DNA from: an uncultured Clostridia bacterium
Lineage (GTDB): Bacteria; Bacillota; Clostridia; Oscillospirales; Oscillospiraceae
Direction: 5' to 3'
Assembly (NCBI GenBank): GCA_946061345.1
Contig: CAMGRA010000043.1
Coordinates: forward strand, 1-7,049
DNA length: 7,049 nucleotides
This document shows, piece after piece, positions 1-7,000 of this stretch. Made by a program: the position numbers and the translations under genes. The stretch's first letter is position 1; every line of letters starts with the position of its first letter. The notes beneath the pieces are model-generated. The model made no database searches, was not told the origin of the DNA, and saw nothing but the letters and a program-made list of their open reading frames with translations.

Positions 1-185
1 TGGTGCTCCTCCAGGTATTCGATCTTCGCCACCCGGGGGTTATTGGTCTGGCTGTAGGAATCCCAGTGGAACAGGCTGTCGCCGAAAACGCCGAAGGGAT
101 CGACCAGAAGATTGAAGCCGATGCACAGCAGAAGGGCAAGGACCACCACGGCGGCGAACATCATCAACCATTTTTTCGCAGACAT
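1..185 (-). CDS. Membrane-anchored DltD-position protein, N-terminal fragment (runs off left edge)
   Basis: Only the first 61 codons are in the window; the frame is open to the left edge. The ATG at 185-183 is preceded by a strong GGAGGAG at 194-188. The visible protein starts MSAKKW, then has one hydrophobic segment (about residues 6-24) followed by LLVDPFGVF and, further on, NPRVAKIEYLEEH. A short cytoplasmic start, a single membrane helix and a VDPFG-type motif just outside it are what I associate with extracytoplasmic SGNH-hydrolase-like partners of MBOAT acyltransferases (DltD, AlgJ/AlgX or DUF1574-like). It begins 9 nt after the MBOAT gene, so it should be the last-acting, outward-facing component of the dlt-like operon. 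The catalytic region is not in the window. It does not look closely like Bacillus DltD at the N terminus, so I leave the symbol empty. The membrane anchor is seen; the role rests on gene context. Confidence 0.7.
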   Translation of the reverse strand, partial: MSAKKWLMMFAAVVVLALLLCIGFNLLVDPFGVFGDSLFHWDSYSQTNNPRVAKIEYLEEH

Positions 186-187
186 AG

Positions 188-194
188 CTCCTCC
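188..194 (-). promoter_or_regulatory. Ribosome binding site of the DltD-position gene
   Basis: GGAGGAG on the minus strand lies directly after the dltB-like stop codon (TAG, 197-195), with 2 nt between its last base and the ATG at 185 (4 nt from the GGAGG core). It fixes the start of the partial gene and indicates independent, strong initiation despite the tight packing. Confidence 0.75.
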
Positions 195-1760
195 CTAAAC
201 ACTTTCGTAGACGTAGGCGATGGCGGTGTAATCGCCGTTGAGATAGACCGTCGCCATCAGGATCAGCACGGCGGCCAGCAGCACGATAAACTGCACCGAA
301 GGCTTTTTCTGCGCAAGGGACTGGCGGATATGCACGCCCTTTTCCTGACGGCAGCTGACGTAAAACAGGACCAGACCGGCCAAAAACACGGTCAAATAGC
401 CCCGCAGGTCCAGGCCGAAGGAGAGAAAAGCTCCCGGGCTCAGGTTCCAGAGGCAGTGGGTGAAGCTGTGACGGAGCATCCCCCAGGCGTTGGCCAGGCT
501 GTCGGCACGGGAGAAGAACCGGCCGATGGTGACCAGAAAACAGGTGCGCAGGATGCGGAAAATGTGCATCAGACGCCCATTATGCTTCCATTTTTCAAAA
601 AGGGGCGCGCAGAGCATGGCACCGGACATGAGCAGTCCGTTCCACAGACCGTAGGCGATATTCTGCAGGCCGGGACCCTGCCAGATACCCACCAGGAGGA
701 AGACCACCACGGTGGAGATGCAGGGCACCAGCAGCTTGCCGACCCGCTGGCCCAGACGCTTGCGGAAGTGCTTGCAGAAGCGCGGCAGCCACCGGGACAG
801 AGCCAGAGGATAGAACACATAGTCCTTCATCCACTCGCCCAGGGAGATGTGCCAGCGGCGCCAGAAGTCATCCACACTGGTGGCAAAGTAGGGACGGCGG
901 AAATTGATGCCCAGCTCGATACCGAACATGGTGGAAACGCCCCGGACGATGTCGATGCCGCCGGAAAAATCGCAGTAGAGCTGCAGACAGTAGAGGGCGG
1001 CACCGAAGAATACCACAATCCCGTTATAGGCGGCGTAATTGCCGTAAAGCTCCGCCACGCCGGCTGCCAGGGTGTCGGCGATAAGGACCTTTTTCAGCAT
1101 ACCCCAGAGCATCAGTTCGATGCCGTCACGCAGATTCTCCGCGCGGAACGGGTGCTCGGCAAAAAGCCGGGGCTGCAGCTCCTGGTAGCGATGGATGGGA
1201 CCCTGGATCATCTGGGGGAAATAAGCGGCGAACAGGGCGTATCTGAAAATGTTATGCTCCGCCTCCACCTTGCCGCGATAGACGTCGATCAGGTAGCCGG
1301 AGGTCTGGAAAATGTAAAAGGAAAGACCCAGCGGCAGGAGCAGGTCCAGAGGACGGAAGGAAAAGCCGCTCGCGGTCAGGGCAATGAGGGAGTTGACGCC
1401 GGAGAGCAGCCAGTCAAGGTATTTGAAGACTGCCAGAGTCAGAAAATTCAGGCACAGCGCGGCGGCCAGCACGCGGCGGCGCTGCTTCATGCTCTCTTTT
1501 TTGACGGCGGGACGCTCCCCGCGTTCCACGCCGGCAAGGCGCGCTTTCTCTTTCCGGTGCAGCGCCTCCAGCCACCGTGCCGCGCCGTAGGTCATGGCAA
1601 TGGTGCCGCAGAGGTAGACTGCTGCGACAGGACTGTAGGAAAGATAAAATACGCCGCTTACCAGCAGCAGTACGATCCAGCGGAAGCGCAGCGGCGTCAA
1701 GTAATACACCAGCAGCGCGCCGGCCAGAAAGATCAGAAAGGCGGTACTGCTCAGAGACAT
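195..1760 (-). CDS. dltB: DltB-like MBOAT-family membrane acyltransferase
   Basis: 521-residue polytopic membrane protein of the MBOAT family (DltB/AlgI branch), expected to move the carrier-bound acyl group to an acceptor outside the membrane. Family landmarks in order: N-terminal hydrophobic helices (about 7-60), a basic loop (about 65-97), LPLGLSFYIFQTSGY (143-157) then IDVYRG, FPQMIQGPIHRY (181-192), QLYCDFSGGIDI (260-271), and FWRRWHISLGEWMKDY starting at 299. The last contains H304, equivalent to the first conserved MBOAT His. Length suits the family. The second active-site His, normally in a Trp-His-Gly motif, is Gln361 here (GIWQGPG). I chose the ATG at 1760, one base after the dltC stop (TGA, 1764-1762), because the in-frame extension to 1850 would lie wholly inside dltC and gives non-MBOAT sequence. 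No good ribosome binding site lies close to 1760, which fits translational coupling to dltC. The MBOAT call is firm; the substrate is inferred from the neighbouring dltA and dltC genes. Confidence 0.88.
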   Translation of the reverse strand: MSLSSTAFLIFLAGALLVYYLTPLRFRWIVLLLVSGVFYLSYSPVAAVYLCGTIAMTYGAARWLEALHRKEKARLAGVERGERPAVKKESMKQRRRVLAAALCLNFLTLAVFKYLDWLLSGVNSLIALTASGFSFRPLDLLLPLGLSFYIFQTSGYLIDVYRGKVEAEHNIFRYALFAAYFPQMIQGPIHRYQELQPRLFAEHPFRAENLRDGIELMLWGMLKKVLIADTLAAGVAELYGNYAAYNGIVVFFGAALYCLQLYCDFSGGIDIVRGVSTMFGIELGINFRRPYFATSVDDFWRRWHISLGEWMKDYVFYPLALSRWLPRFCKHFRKRLGQRVGKLLVPCISTVVVFLLVGIWQGPGLQNIAYGLWNGLLMSGAMLCAPLFEKWKHNGRLMHIFRILRTCFLVTIGRFFSRADSLANAWGMLRHSFTHCLWNLSPGAFLSFGLDLRGYLTVFLAGLVLFYVSCRQEKGVHIRQSLAQKKPSVQFIVLLAAVLILMATVYLNGDYTAIAYVYESV

Positions 1761-1761
1761 A

Positions 1762-1989
1762 TCATTCGCAGCGCAGACGCTCCACCAGGGCGTAAATCGC
1801 CTCGGCGGAATTGAAATTCTCAGGCTCCAACGCGTCGACGGTGATGGCAATGTCGTAAGCCTCGTTCAGCTCGCCGACGATCATCACCACATCCAGAGAG
1901 GTGAGTATTCCGTCGTCGATGAGGGCGGTTTCCTTTTCAAAATCCACATCGGGGCAGCAGCCCTCCAAAATTTGAATCAGCTCTTCCAC
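1762..1989 (-). CDS. dltC: DltC-like acyl/D-alanyl carrier protein (GTG start)
   Basis: A 75-residue acidic carrier protein (family usually about 75-80). It should hold the activated amino acid as a thioester on a 4'-phosphopantetheine arm, between the adenylating enzyme upstream and the MBOAT protein downstream. The attachment site is Ser31 in the stretch DDGILTSLDVV (25-35), followed by the helix IVGELNEAYDI and the C-terminal ENFNSAEAIYALVERL, all typical of small clostridial carrier proteins. The residue before the serine is Thr30 rather than the usual Asp. The start is GTG at 1989-1987: AAGGAG sits 7 nt upstream, and there is no ATG in frame near it. The frame stays open upstream to 2232, but that part is an out-of-frame reading of dltA. 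The gene begins 4 nt after the dltA stop and ends 1 nt before dltB, a sign of tight co-translation. Confidence 0.87.
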   Translation of the reverse strand: MEELIQILEGCCPDVDFEKETALIDDGILTSLDVVMIVGELNEAYDIAITVDALEPENFNSAEAIYALVERLRCE

Positions 1990-1993
1990 AGCG

Positions 1994-3511
1994 TTACTCC
2001 TTATTATTAATATATTGCTGCCTGAGAAGCGCACGGTCGATCTTTCCCGTGCGGTTGGCAGGCATCTGTTCCAAAAACACCACGCGGTTGGGCAGCATAT
2101 AGTCCGGCAGGGCGGCCTTGAGCTGCTGCAAAAGGGCCTTGCTGTCGTTCTCCTCCGCCTGGCAAAAGAGAATGAGCTTTTCCCGTGCCGCGTCGTGGAG
2201 ACAGCAGGCGTAGTGCACCGACGGCAGGGCATTGGCGGCGACCTCGATCTCTCCCAGCTCGATGCGGTGGCCCATATGCTTTACCTGGGAGTCGGCCCTG
2301 CCGACAAAGAGCAGGTTGCCGTCAGGCAGCCGCTTGGCCAGATCGCCCGTGCGGTAGATGCGCTCGGGATAGGCGCTGTGCAGGGGATTCTGGCAGAAGG
2401 CCTCCGCGGTTTTTTCCGGGTTTTCATAGTAGCCCAGGGCAAGACAGGTGCCCCGGACGCAAAGCTCCCCGATGACACCGGGGGCGGTCACTTCCTCCGA
2501 GCCGCTGCAGAGGAACACGCCGGAATTGACAAAGGGCTTGCCGATGGGCAGGATCTCGTCGTCGGCGTAGGGGCGGTCTACAATATAATAAGTGCAGTTG
2601 CAGGTGATCTCCGTCGGACCGTAGAGATTGACGTAGCGGGCCTCAGGCATATGGGCGCGCCAGTCGTTGAGGACCTTGCACGGAAGCAGCTCGCCGGAGA
2701 ACATGACCTGCCGCAGATACAGGGGCCTGACCGAATCGAAGGTTCGCAGCGCCGACAGGATCTTCATGGCCGCCGCAGCCCAGATCAGGGTGTTGACCCG
2801 GCGCTCGTTCAGCCGGGCGATCAGGCGCTTGGGCATGAGGAACAGGGGCTTTTCCAGCACCTGAACGCTGGCAGCGTTGCGCAGGGCAATGTAGATGTCT
2901 TTGACCGATACGTCAAAGTCAAAGGGTGCCTGATTGCCGAAAACGGCGGTGGTGTCAAAGCCAAAAGCCGCCGTAAACTGTTCGGCCATGTCGATCACGC
3001 TCCGGTGCGACACCAGAACGCCCTTGGGAACGCCGGTGGAGCCGGAGGTGAAAATGCAGTAGAGGGGGTCCGTGTCCAGGCCCTCGGCAATGGTGCGGTC
3101 GGCCAGAGCATAGTCCGGCTCGTCCGGCAGGTCCGCCATAGACAGAACGGGACACTGCGCAAAGGGAAGGGGAGCGTTCTCCGCGGCAGCCAGCAGAATG
3201 GCAGCCGGTTTCATGGTGCTGTAAATGTCCCGCAGACGCTTTTCCGGCAGGGTCAGGTCCAGGGGAACATAGAAATTGCCGCTGCACGTCACGCCCAGAA
3301 AAGCAACGGGGACTGCCGCACGGCGGTCAATGGACACAAGGATCGGGCGGTTGCGGCAGCCCTTTAAGCGGCGGTGAAGTTCGCCGCCGATGCTGCAGGC
3401 CGTGCGCCACACCTGGCCGTAGGTCAGGCTCTGGGACTGGTCTGCAAGGGCGCATTGCTCCGGCGCAGTCTGTGCGGCTCTTTTCAGATAGGTCAGTACG
3501 TTGGTGATCAT
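1994..3511 (-). CDS. dltA: DltA-like D-alanine--carrier protein ligase (ANL adenylating enzyme)
   Basis: 505-residue cytoplasmic enzyme of the ANL superfamily, the usual DltA length. It should form aminoacyl-AMP from an amino acid and ATP, then load the carrier protein encoded next to it. Motifs in order: P-loop FTSGSTGVPKG (154-164); substrate-pocket stretch APFDFDVSVKDIY (195-207), where D200 matches the Asp that binds the D-Ala amino group in Bacillus DltA; FSGELLP (271-277); NLYGPTEIT (295-303); YRTGDL (386-391); GRADSQVKHMGHRIELGEIE (404-423); and NRTGKIDR (486-493) with catalytic K490. S272 stands where characterised DltA has the Cys of FCGE that helps choose D- over L-alanine. The ATG at 3511 has GGGAGG 10 nt upstream. 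First gene of the dlt-like operon; no separate promoter is evident before it. The adenylation family is certain; D-alanine as substrate is likely but not proven. Confidence 0.9.
   Translation of the reverse strand: MITNVLTYLKRAAQTAPEQCALADQSQSLTYGQVWRTACSIGGELHRRLKGCRNRPILVSIDRRAAVPVAFLGVTCSGNFYVPLDLTLPEKRLRDIYSTMKPAAILLAAAENAPLPFAQCPVLSMADLPDEPDYALADRTIAEGLDTDPLYCIFTSGSTGVPKGVLVSHRSVIDMAEQFTAAFGFDTTAVFGNQAPFDFDVSVKDIYIALRNAASVQVLEKPLFLMPKRLIARLNERRVNTLIWAAAAMKILSALRTFDSVRPLYLRQVMFSGELLPCKVLNDWRAHMPEARYVNLYGPTEITCNCTYYIVDRPYADDEILPIGKPFVNSGVFLCSGSEEVTAPGVIGELCVRGTCLALGYYENPEKTAEAFCQNPLHSAYPERIYRTGDLAKRLPDGNLLFVGRADSQVKHMGHRIELGEIEVAANALPSVHYACCLHDAAREKLILFCQAEENDSKALLQQLKAALPDYMLPNRVVFLEQMPANRTGKIDRALLRQQYINNKE
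1997..2002 (-). promoter_or_regulatory. Ribosome binding site that sets the GTG start of dltC
   Basis: AAGGAG on the minus strand just before and touching the dltA stop codon (TAA, 1996-1994), with 7 nt to the GTG at 1989. It is the deciding evidence for a GTG start, because this frame is open far upstream without another credible initiator. Confidence 0.75.
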
Positions 3512-3519
3512 CGGCCCTG

Positions 3520-3527
3520 CACCTCCC
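3520..3527 (-). promoter_or_regulatory. Ribosome binding site of dltA
   Basis: GGGAGGTG on the minus strand, 8 nt before the dltA ATG at 3511 (10 nt from the GGGAGG core). A second purine-rich AGAGGAG lies at 3539-3533, too far to serve this start. The site lies about 22 nt downstream of the terminator stem after tRNA-Leu, leaving hardly any room for a separate dltA promoter. Confidence 0.7.
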
Positions 3528-3549
3528 GGATTCTCCTCTGAATTGAAAG

Positions 3550-3577
3550 AAAAGCGATTGCAGAAGCAATCGCTTTT
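3550..3577 (-). terminator. Rho-independent terminator between tRNA-Leu and dltA
   Basis: A perfect 12-bp inverted repeat (AAAAGCGATTGC at 3550-3561 and its complement at 3566-3577) with a 4-nt loop. Read on the minus strand, the GC-containing stem is followed by a T-rich run TTTTCTTT. It begins only 3 nt after the CCA end of the tRNA, so it should define the 3' end of the tRNA precursor. The symmetric T run on the other side makes it potentially bidirectional, though no plus-strand gene here needs it. Confidence 0.85.
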
Positions 3578-3580
3578 TCA

Positions 3581-3665
3581 TGGTGCGAGTGATGCGACTT
3601 GAACGCACACGACGGTTGTCACACGCCCCTCAAACGTGCCTGTCTACCTATTCCAGCACACTCGC
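3581..3665 (-). tRNA. tRNA-Leu (anticodon GAG), CCA encoded
   Basis: Complete 85-nt class II tRNA reading CUU/CUC leucine codons. Seen directly: acceptor stem GCGAGTG (3665-3659) pairing with CACTCGC (3591-3585), discriminator A at 3584 and encoded CCA at 3583-3581; D arm CTG/CAG with loop GAATAGGTAGA; anticodon stem CACGT/GCGTG with loop TTGAGGG, giving GAG at 3631-3629; a long variable arm with GAC/GTC stem; T stem GTGCG/CGCAT around TTCAAGT. The long variable arm and the GGTAGAC-type D loop are leucine features. It has its own promoter upstream and a hairpin terminator right after CCA, and lies 69 nt upstream of dltA on the same strand. No mismatched stem positions apart from G-T wobbles. 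Confidence 0.95.
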
Positions 3666-3684
3666 ATATCCAATTTGCTATGCT

Positions 3685-3713
3685 ATTGTATAGCGGATTC
3701 CCAAATTTGTCAA
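3685..3713 (-). promoter_or_regulatory. Housekeeping promoter of tRNA-Leu (and possibly the dlt-like operon)
   Basis: On the minus strand a perfect -35 TTGACA (3713-3708), a 17-nt spacer and -10 TACAAT (3690-3685). The start of transcription would fall near 3678, leaving a leader of about a dozen bases before the tRNA 5' end at 3665. An A-rich run just upstream (GAAAAAAGGGC) could act as an UP-like element. It is the only convincing minus-strand promoter seen ahead of dltA. Confidence 0.85.
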
Positions 3714-3804
3714 GCCCTTTTTTCGGCAGGAGAGAGTTTTCACGGCAAAATCAGCGCCCCTTCGGAAAACTTCTCGATTCCCGCGATTTTTTCTTAAATA
3801 TGTA

Positions 3805-3833
3805 TTGACTGGGTAAAAAAAATATGGTAGAAT
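3805..3833 (+). promoter_or_regulatory. Housekeeping promoter of rpoB
   Basis: -35 TTGACT (3805-3810), a 17-nt spacer containing an A run, and -10 TAGAAT (3828-3833): one mismatch from consensus in each box. Transcription would start near 3840, giving an untranslated leader of about 175 nt. It means rpoB can be transcribed independently of any ribosomal-protein genes. Confidence 0.83.
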
Positions 3834-4003
3834 AGTGCTCTATACTGCGGAAATATCGCAAAGCACCAATTCTCACCCACTAAAAGCATTATACCATACC
3901 CGAGACGGATGCGCAAGAGGACAACAGAACAAACCGTCAACCGCTCCGGGCGTGTCACAAAATGCGCTGCTCCGCAAATACATGAACCACACACCCAATG
4001 AAC

Positions 4004-4010
4004 AGAAAGG
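4004..4010 (+). promoter_or_regulatory. Ribosome binding site of rpoB
   Basis: AGAAAGG ends 5 nt before the ATG at 4016. It favours 4016 over the in-frame ATG codons at 3998 (no site upstream) and 4025 (14-nt spacing), and over the adjacent GTG at 4013. Confidence 0.6.
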
Positions 4011-4015
4011 CTGTG

Positions 4016-7000
4016 ATGACCCATATGGAAATCAAGGACGTGAAGTTCGGAAAGACCGAGCGTAAGAGCTACGCCAAGTATCAGGAGATCCTGCAGATGC
4101 CGAACCTGCTGAAGATTCAGAAGGATTCGTACAACTGGTTCCTGAACGAGGGCCTGCGCGAGGTATTTCACGACGTCGCGGCGATCACCGACTACACCGG
4201 CAACCTGGAGCTGTCCTTCCTGGACTACTCCCTCGACGAAAAGCCCAAGTATACCGTTGAGGAGTGCAAGGAGCGCGACGCCACCTACGCCAAGCCCATC
4301 AAGGTCCGTGTCCGCCTGCTGAACAAGCAGACAGGCGAGATCAAGGACCAGGAGATCTTCATGGGCGACTTCCCGCTCATGACCAACGGCGGCACCTTCG
4401 TCATCAACGGCGCAGAGCGCGTCATTGTTTCCCAGATCGTCCGCAGCCCCGGTATGTACTACGGCGACACGGTGGACAAGGCCGACCAGCACACCTACAC
4501 CGCTACGGTCATCCCGTACCGCGGCGCCTGGCTGGAATATGAGACGGACCTGCAGAACTGCTTTTATGTCCGCATCGACAAAAACCGCAAGCTGCCCATC
4601 ACCTGCCTGATCCGCGCCATGGGCGTGGAGACCGACGCGCAGATCATCGAGCTGTTCGGCGAGGACGAGCGCATCAAGGCGACCATGGAAAAGGATCCCT
4701 GCAAGTCCCGCGAGGACAGCCTGCTGGAGATCTACCGCCGTCTGCGTCCCGGCGAGCCGCCTACAGTGGACAGCGCTGCCTCCTATCTGGAAGGTCTGTT
4801 CTTTGATCCCCGCCGTTACGACGTTTCCAAGGTCGGACGCTATAAATTCAACAAGAAAATGGACATCTGGAGCCGCCTGAGCGGCCAGGAGGTGGCCGAA
4901 CCCATCGTCGATCCGCGCACCGGCGAGATTCTGGCCATGCCCGGCGAGGTCCTCAGCCGCGAAAGAGCCAAGGAGATCTCCGCGCGGGGCGTCTGCGAGG
5001 CGGTCATTTCCGTCAACGGCACTGCCCGCAAGCTGTTTTCCAACTTCATGGTGGACATGAAGAACTTCGTGGACTTTGACCCGGCACAGTACGGCATCAA
5101 GGAAAAGGTCTGCCGCAAGGTCCTCTTTGAGATGCTGGACACCGTCCCTGCCGACGGCTGGGAGGAAGCCGTTGAAGAGCGCCGCGACGACCTGATCCCC
5201 AAGCACATCACCCGGGACGACATTCTGGCCTCCATCAACTATCTCAACTGCGTGGCCTTCGGCGTCGGCACCACCGACGACATCGACCACTTGGGCAACC
5301 GCCGTCTGCGCTGCGTCGGCGAGCTGCTGCAGAATCAGTTCCGCGTCGGCTTCACCCGCCTGGAGCGCGTCATCCGCGAGCGCATGACCGTCCAGGATCT
5401 GGAGACCGTCACGCCCCAGAGCCTCATCAATATCCGTCCGGTGACGGCGGTCATCAAGGAATTCTTCGGTTCCTCGCCGCTGTCCCAGTTCATGGACCAG
5501 AACAACCCCCTGGCGGAGCTGACCCACAAGCGCCGTCTTTCCGCCCTCGGCCCTGGCGGCCTGAGCAGAGAGCGCGCCTCCTTTGATGTCCGCGACGTCC
5601 ACTACAGCCACTACGGCCGTATGTGCCCCATTGAGACACCTGAAGGTCCCAACATCGGCCTGATCAACTATCTGGCCAGCTTTGCCCAGATCAACGAATA
5701 CGGCTTTGTGGAGGCTCCCTACCGCAAGGTCGTCCGCGAATATGACGAGAACGGCAAATATATCGCCTCCCGCGTGACGGATGAGGTTGAATATATGTCT
5801 GCCGATGTGGAGGACGATTACTTCATCGCCCAGGCCAAGGAGCCTGTGGATGAAAACGGCTACCTCCTCAACACCCGCATCACCTGCCGCCACCGCGACG
5901 AGATCATCGCTGTGGACCGCGAGGTCATCGACTATCTGGATGTCTCTCCGAAGATGATGACTTCCATCGCGACTGCCTTTATCCCGTTCCTTCAGAACGA
6001 CGACGCAAACCGCGCTCTGATGGGTGCGAACATGCAGCGCCAGGCCGTGCCGCTGATGGTCACGGAGGCACCCATCGTCGCCACCGGCATCGAGCAGAAA
6101 TGTGCCGTGGACTCCGAGGTCTGCATCAAGGCCGAGAAGGACGGCACAGTCACCCGTGTCAGCGCCGATTTGATCACCGTCCGCTACGATGACGGCGACG
6201 TCCGCGACTACGTGCTGACCAAATTTGCCCGCTCCAACCAGGGCACCTGCGTCAACCAGCGGCCCATCGTCGAGGTGGGTGAGCGTGTCGTCTGCGACCA
6301 GGTCATTGCCGACGGTCCCGCCTGCTCTCAGGGTGAGATCGCGCTGGGCAAAAACGTGCTCATCGGCTTCGTCACCTGGGAAGGCTACAACTACGAGGAC
6401 GCCATCCTGCTCAACGAGCGCCTGGTCCGTGAGGACGTGTTTACTTCCATTCATATTGAAGAGTATGAGACTGAGGCCCGCGACACCAAGCTGGGACCGG
6501 AGGAGATCACCCGCGACATCCCCAATGTGGGCGAGGATACTCTGAAGGACCTGGACGAGGACGGTGTCATCCGTATCGGTGCTGAGGTCAAGTCCGGCGA
6601 TTATCTGGTCGGCAAGGTCACGCCCAAGGGCGAGACGGAGCTGACCGCCGAGGAGCGCCTGCTGCGCGCTATCTTCGGCGAAAAGGCAAGAGAAGTCCGC
6701 GACACCTCTTTGAAGGTGCCTCACGGCGAGGCTGGCATCATCGTGGATGTCAAGGTCTTTACCCGTCAAAACGGCGACGAGCTGGCTCCCGGCGTCACCA
6801 AGGTTGTCCGTGTCTATATCGCCCAGAAGCGTAAGATCTCCGTCGGCGATAAGATGGCAGGCCGCCACGGCAACAAGGGCGTTGTCTCCCGTATCCTGCC
6901 GGAGGAGGATATGCCCTTCCTGCCCGACGGCACCCCGCTGGACATCGTGCTGAATCCGCTGGGCGTTCCGTCCCGTATGAATATCGGACAGGTCCTGGAG

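Larger units (their letters stand above)
3666..4015. other. Divergent intergenic spacer between tRNA-Leu and rpoB
   Basis: This 350-nt stretch has no credible gene. It holds the leftward tRNA-Leu promoter (3713-3685), an AT-rich middle of about 90 nt between the two -35 boxes, the rightward rpoB promoter (3805-3833), and an rpoB leader of about 175 nt. I saw no strong hairpin, T-box, ribosomal-protein binding mimic or long repeat in it. Short open frames in the leader lack ribosome binding sites. Confidence 0.75.

Noticed and set aside
3..1814. Open frame of about 600 codons on the plus strand across the dltB-like gene
   Set aside because: Codon-register shadow of the MBOAT gene, with Gln/His/Gly/Glu-rich composition, no family motifs and no ribosome binding site.
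1761..1850. Longer dltB starting at 1850
   Set aside because: The extra 30 residues are dltC read out of frame and have no MBOAT character. The ATG at 1760 directly follows the dltC stop.
2015..3367. Open frame of about 450 codons on the plus strand across dltA
   Set aside because: Same codon-register shadow effect; the minus strand carries all the ANL motifs in order.
3537..3575. Possible dltA promoter inside the terminator (TTGCTT, 17 nt, TCAATT on the minus strand)
   Set aside because: Each box matches consensus at only about half the positions, and the -35 box lies within the terminator stem. Not better than chance.
3581..3665. tRNA gene as an integration (att) site for a mobile element
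   Set aside because: No integrase gene and no repeat of the tRNA 3' end was seen in the window. The flanking genes are housekeeping and cell-wall genes in host-like codon style.
3772..3796. Possible terminator with a T run ahead of the rpoB promoter
   Set aside because: The apparent hairpin (TCG...CGA before the T run) has only about 3 base pairs, too weak to call.
3835..4065. Small open frame in the rpoB leader overlapping the rpoB start
   Set aside because: Its first codon abuts the -10 box, so it would not be in the transcript in full, and the internal ATG at 3982 has no ribosome binding site. The protein has no recognisable features.
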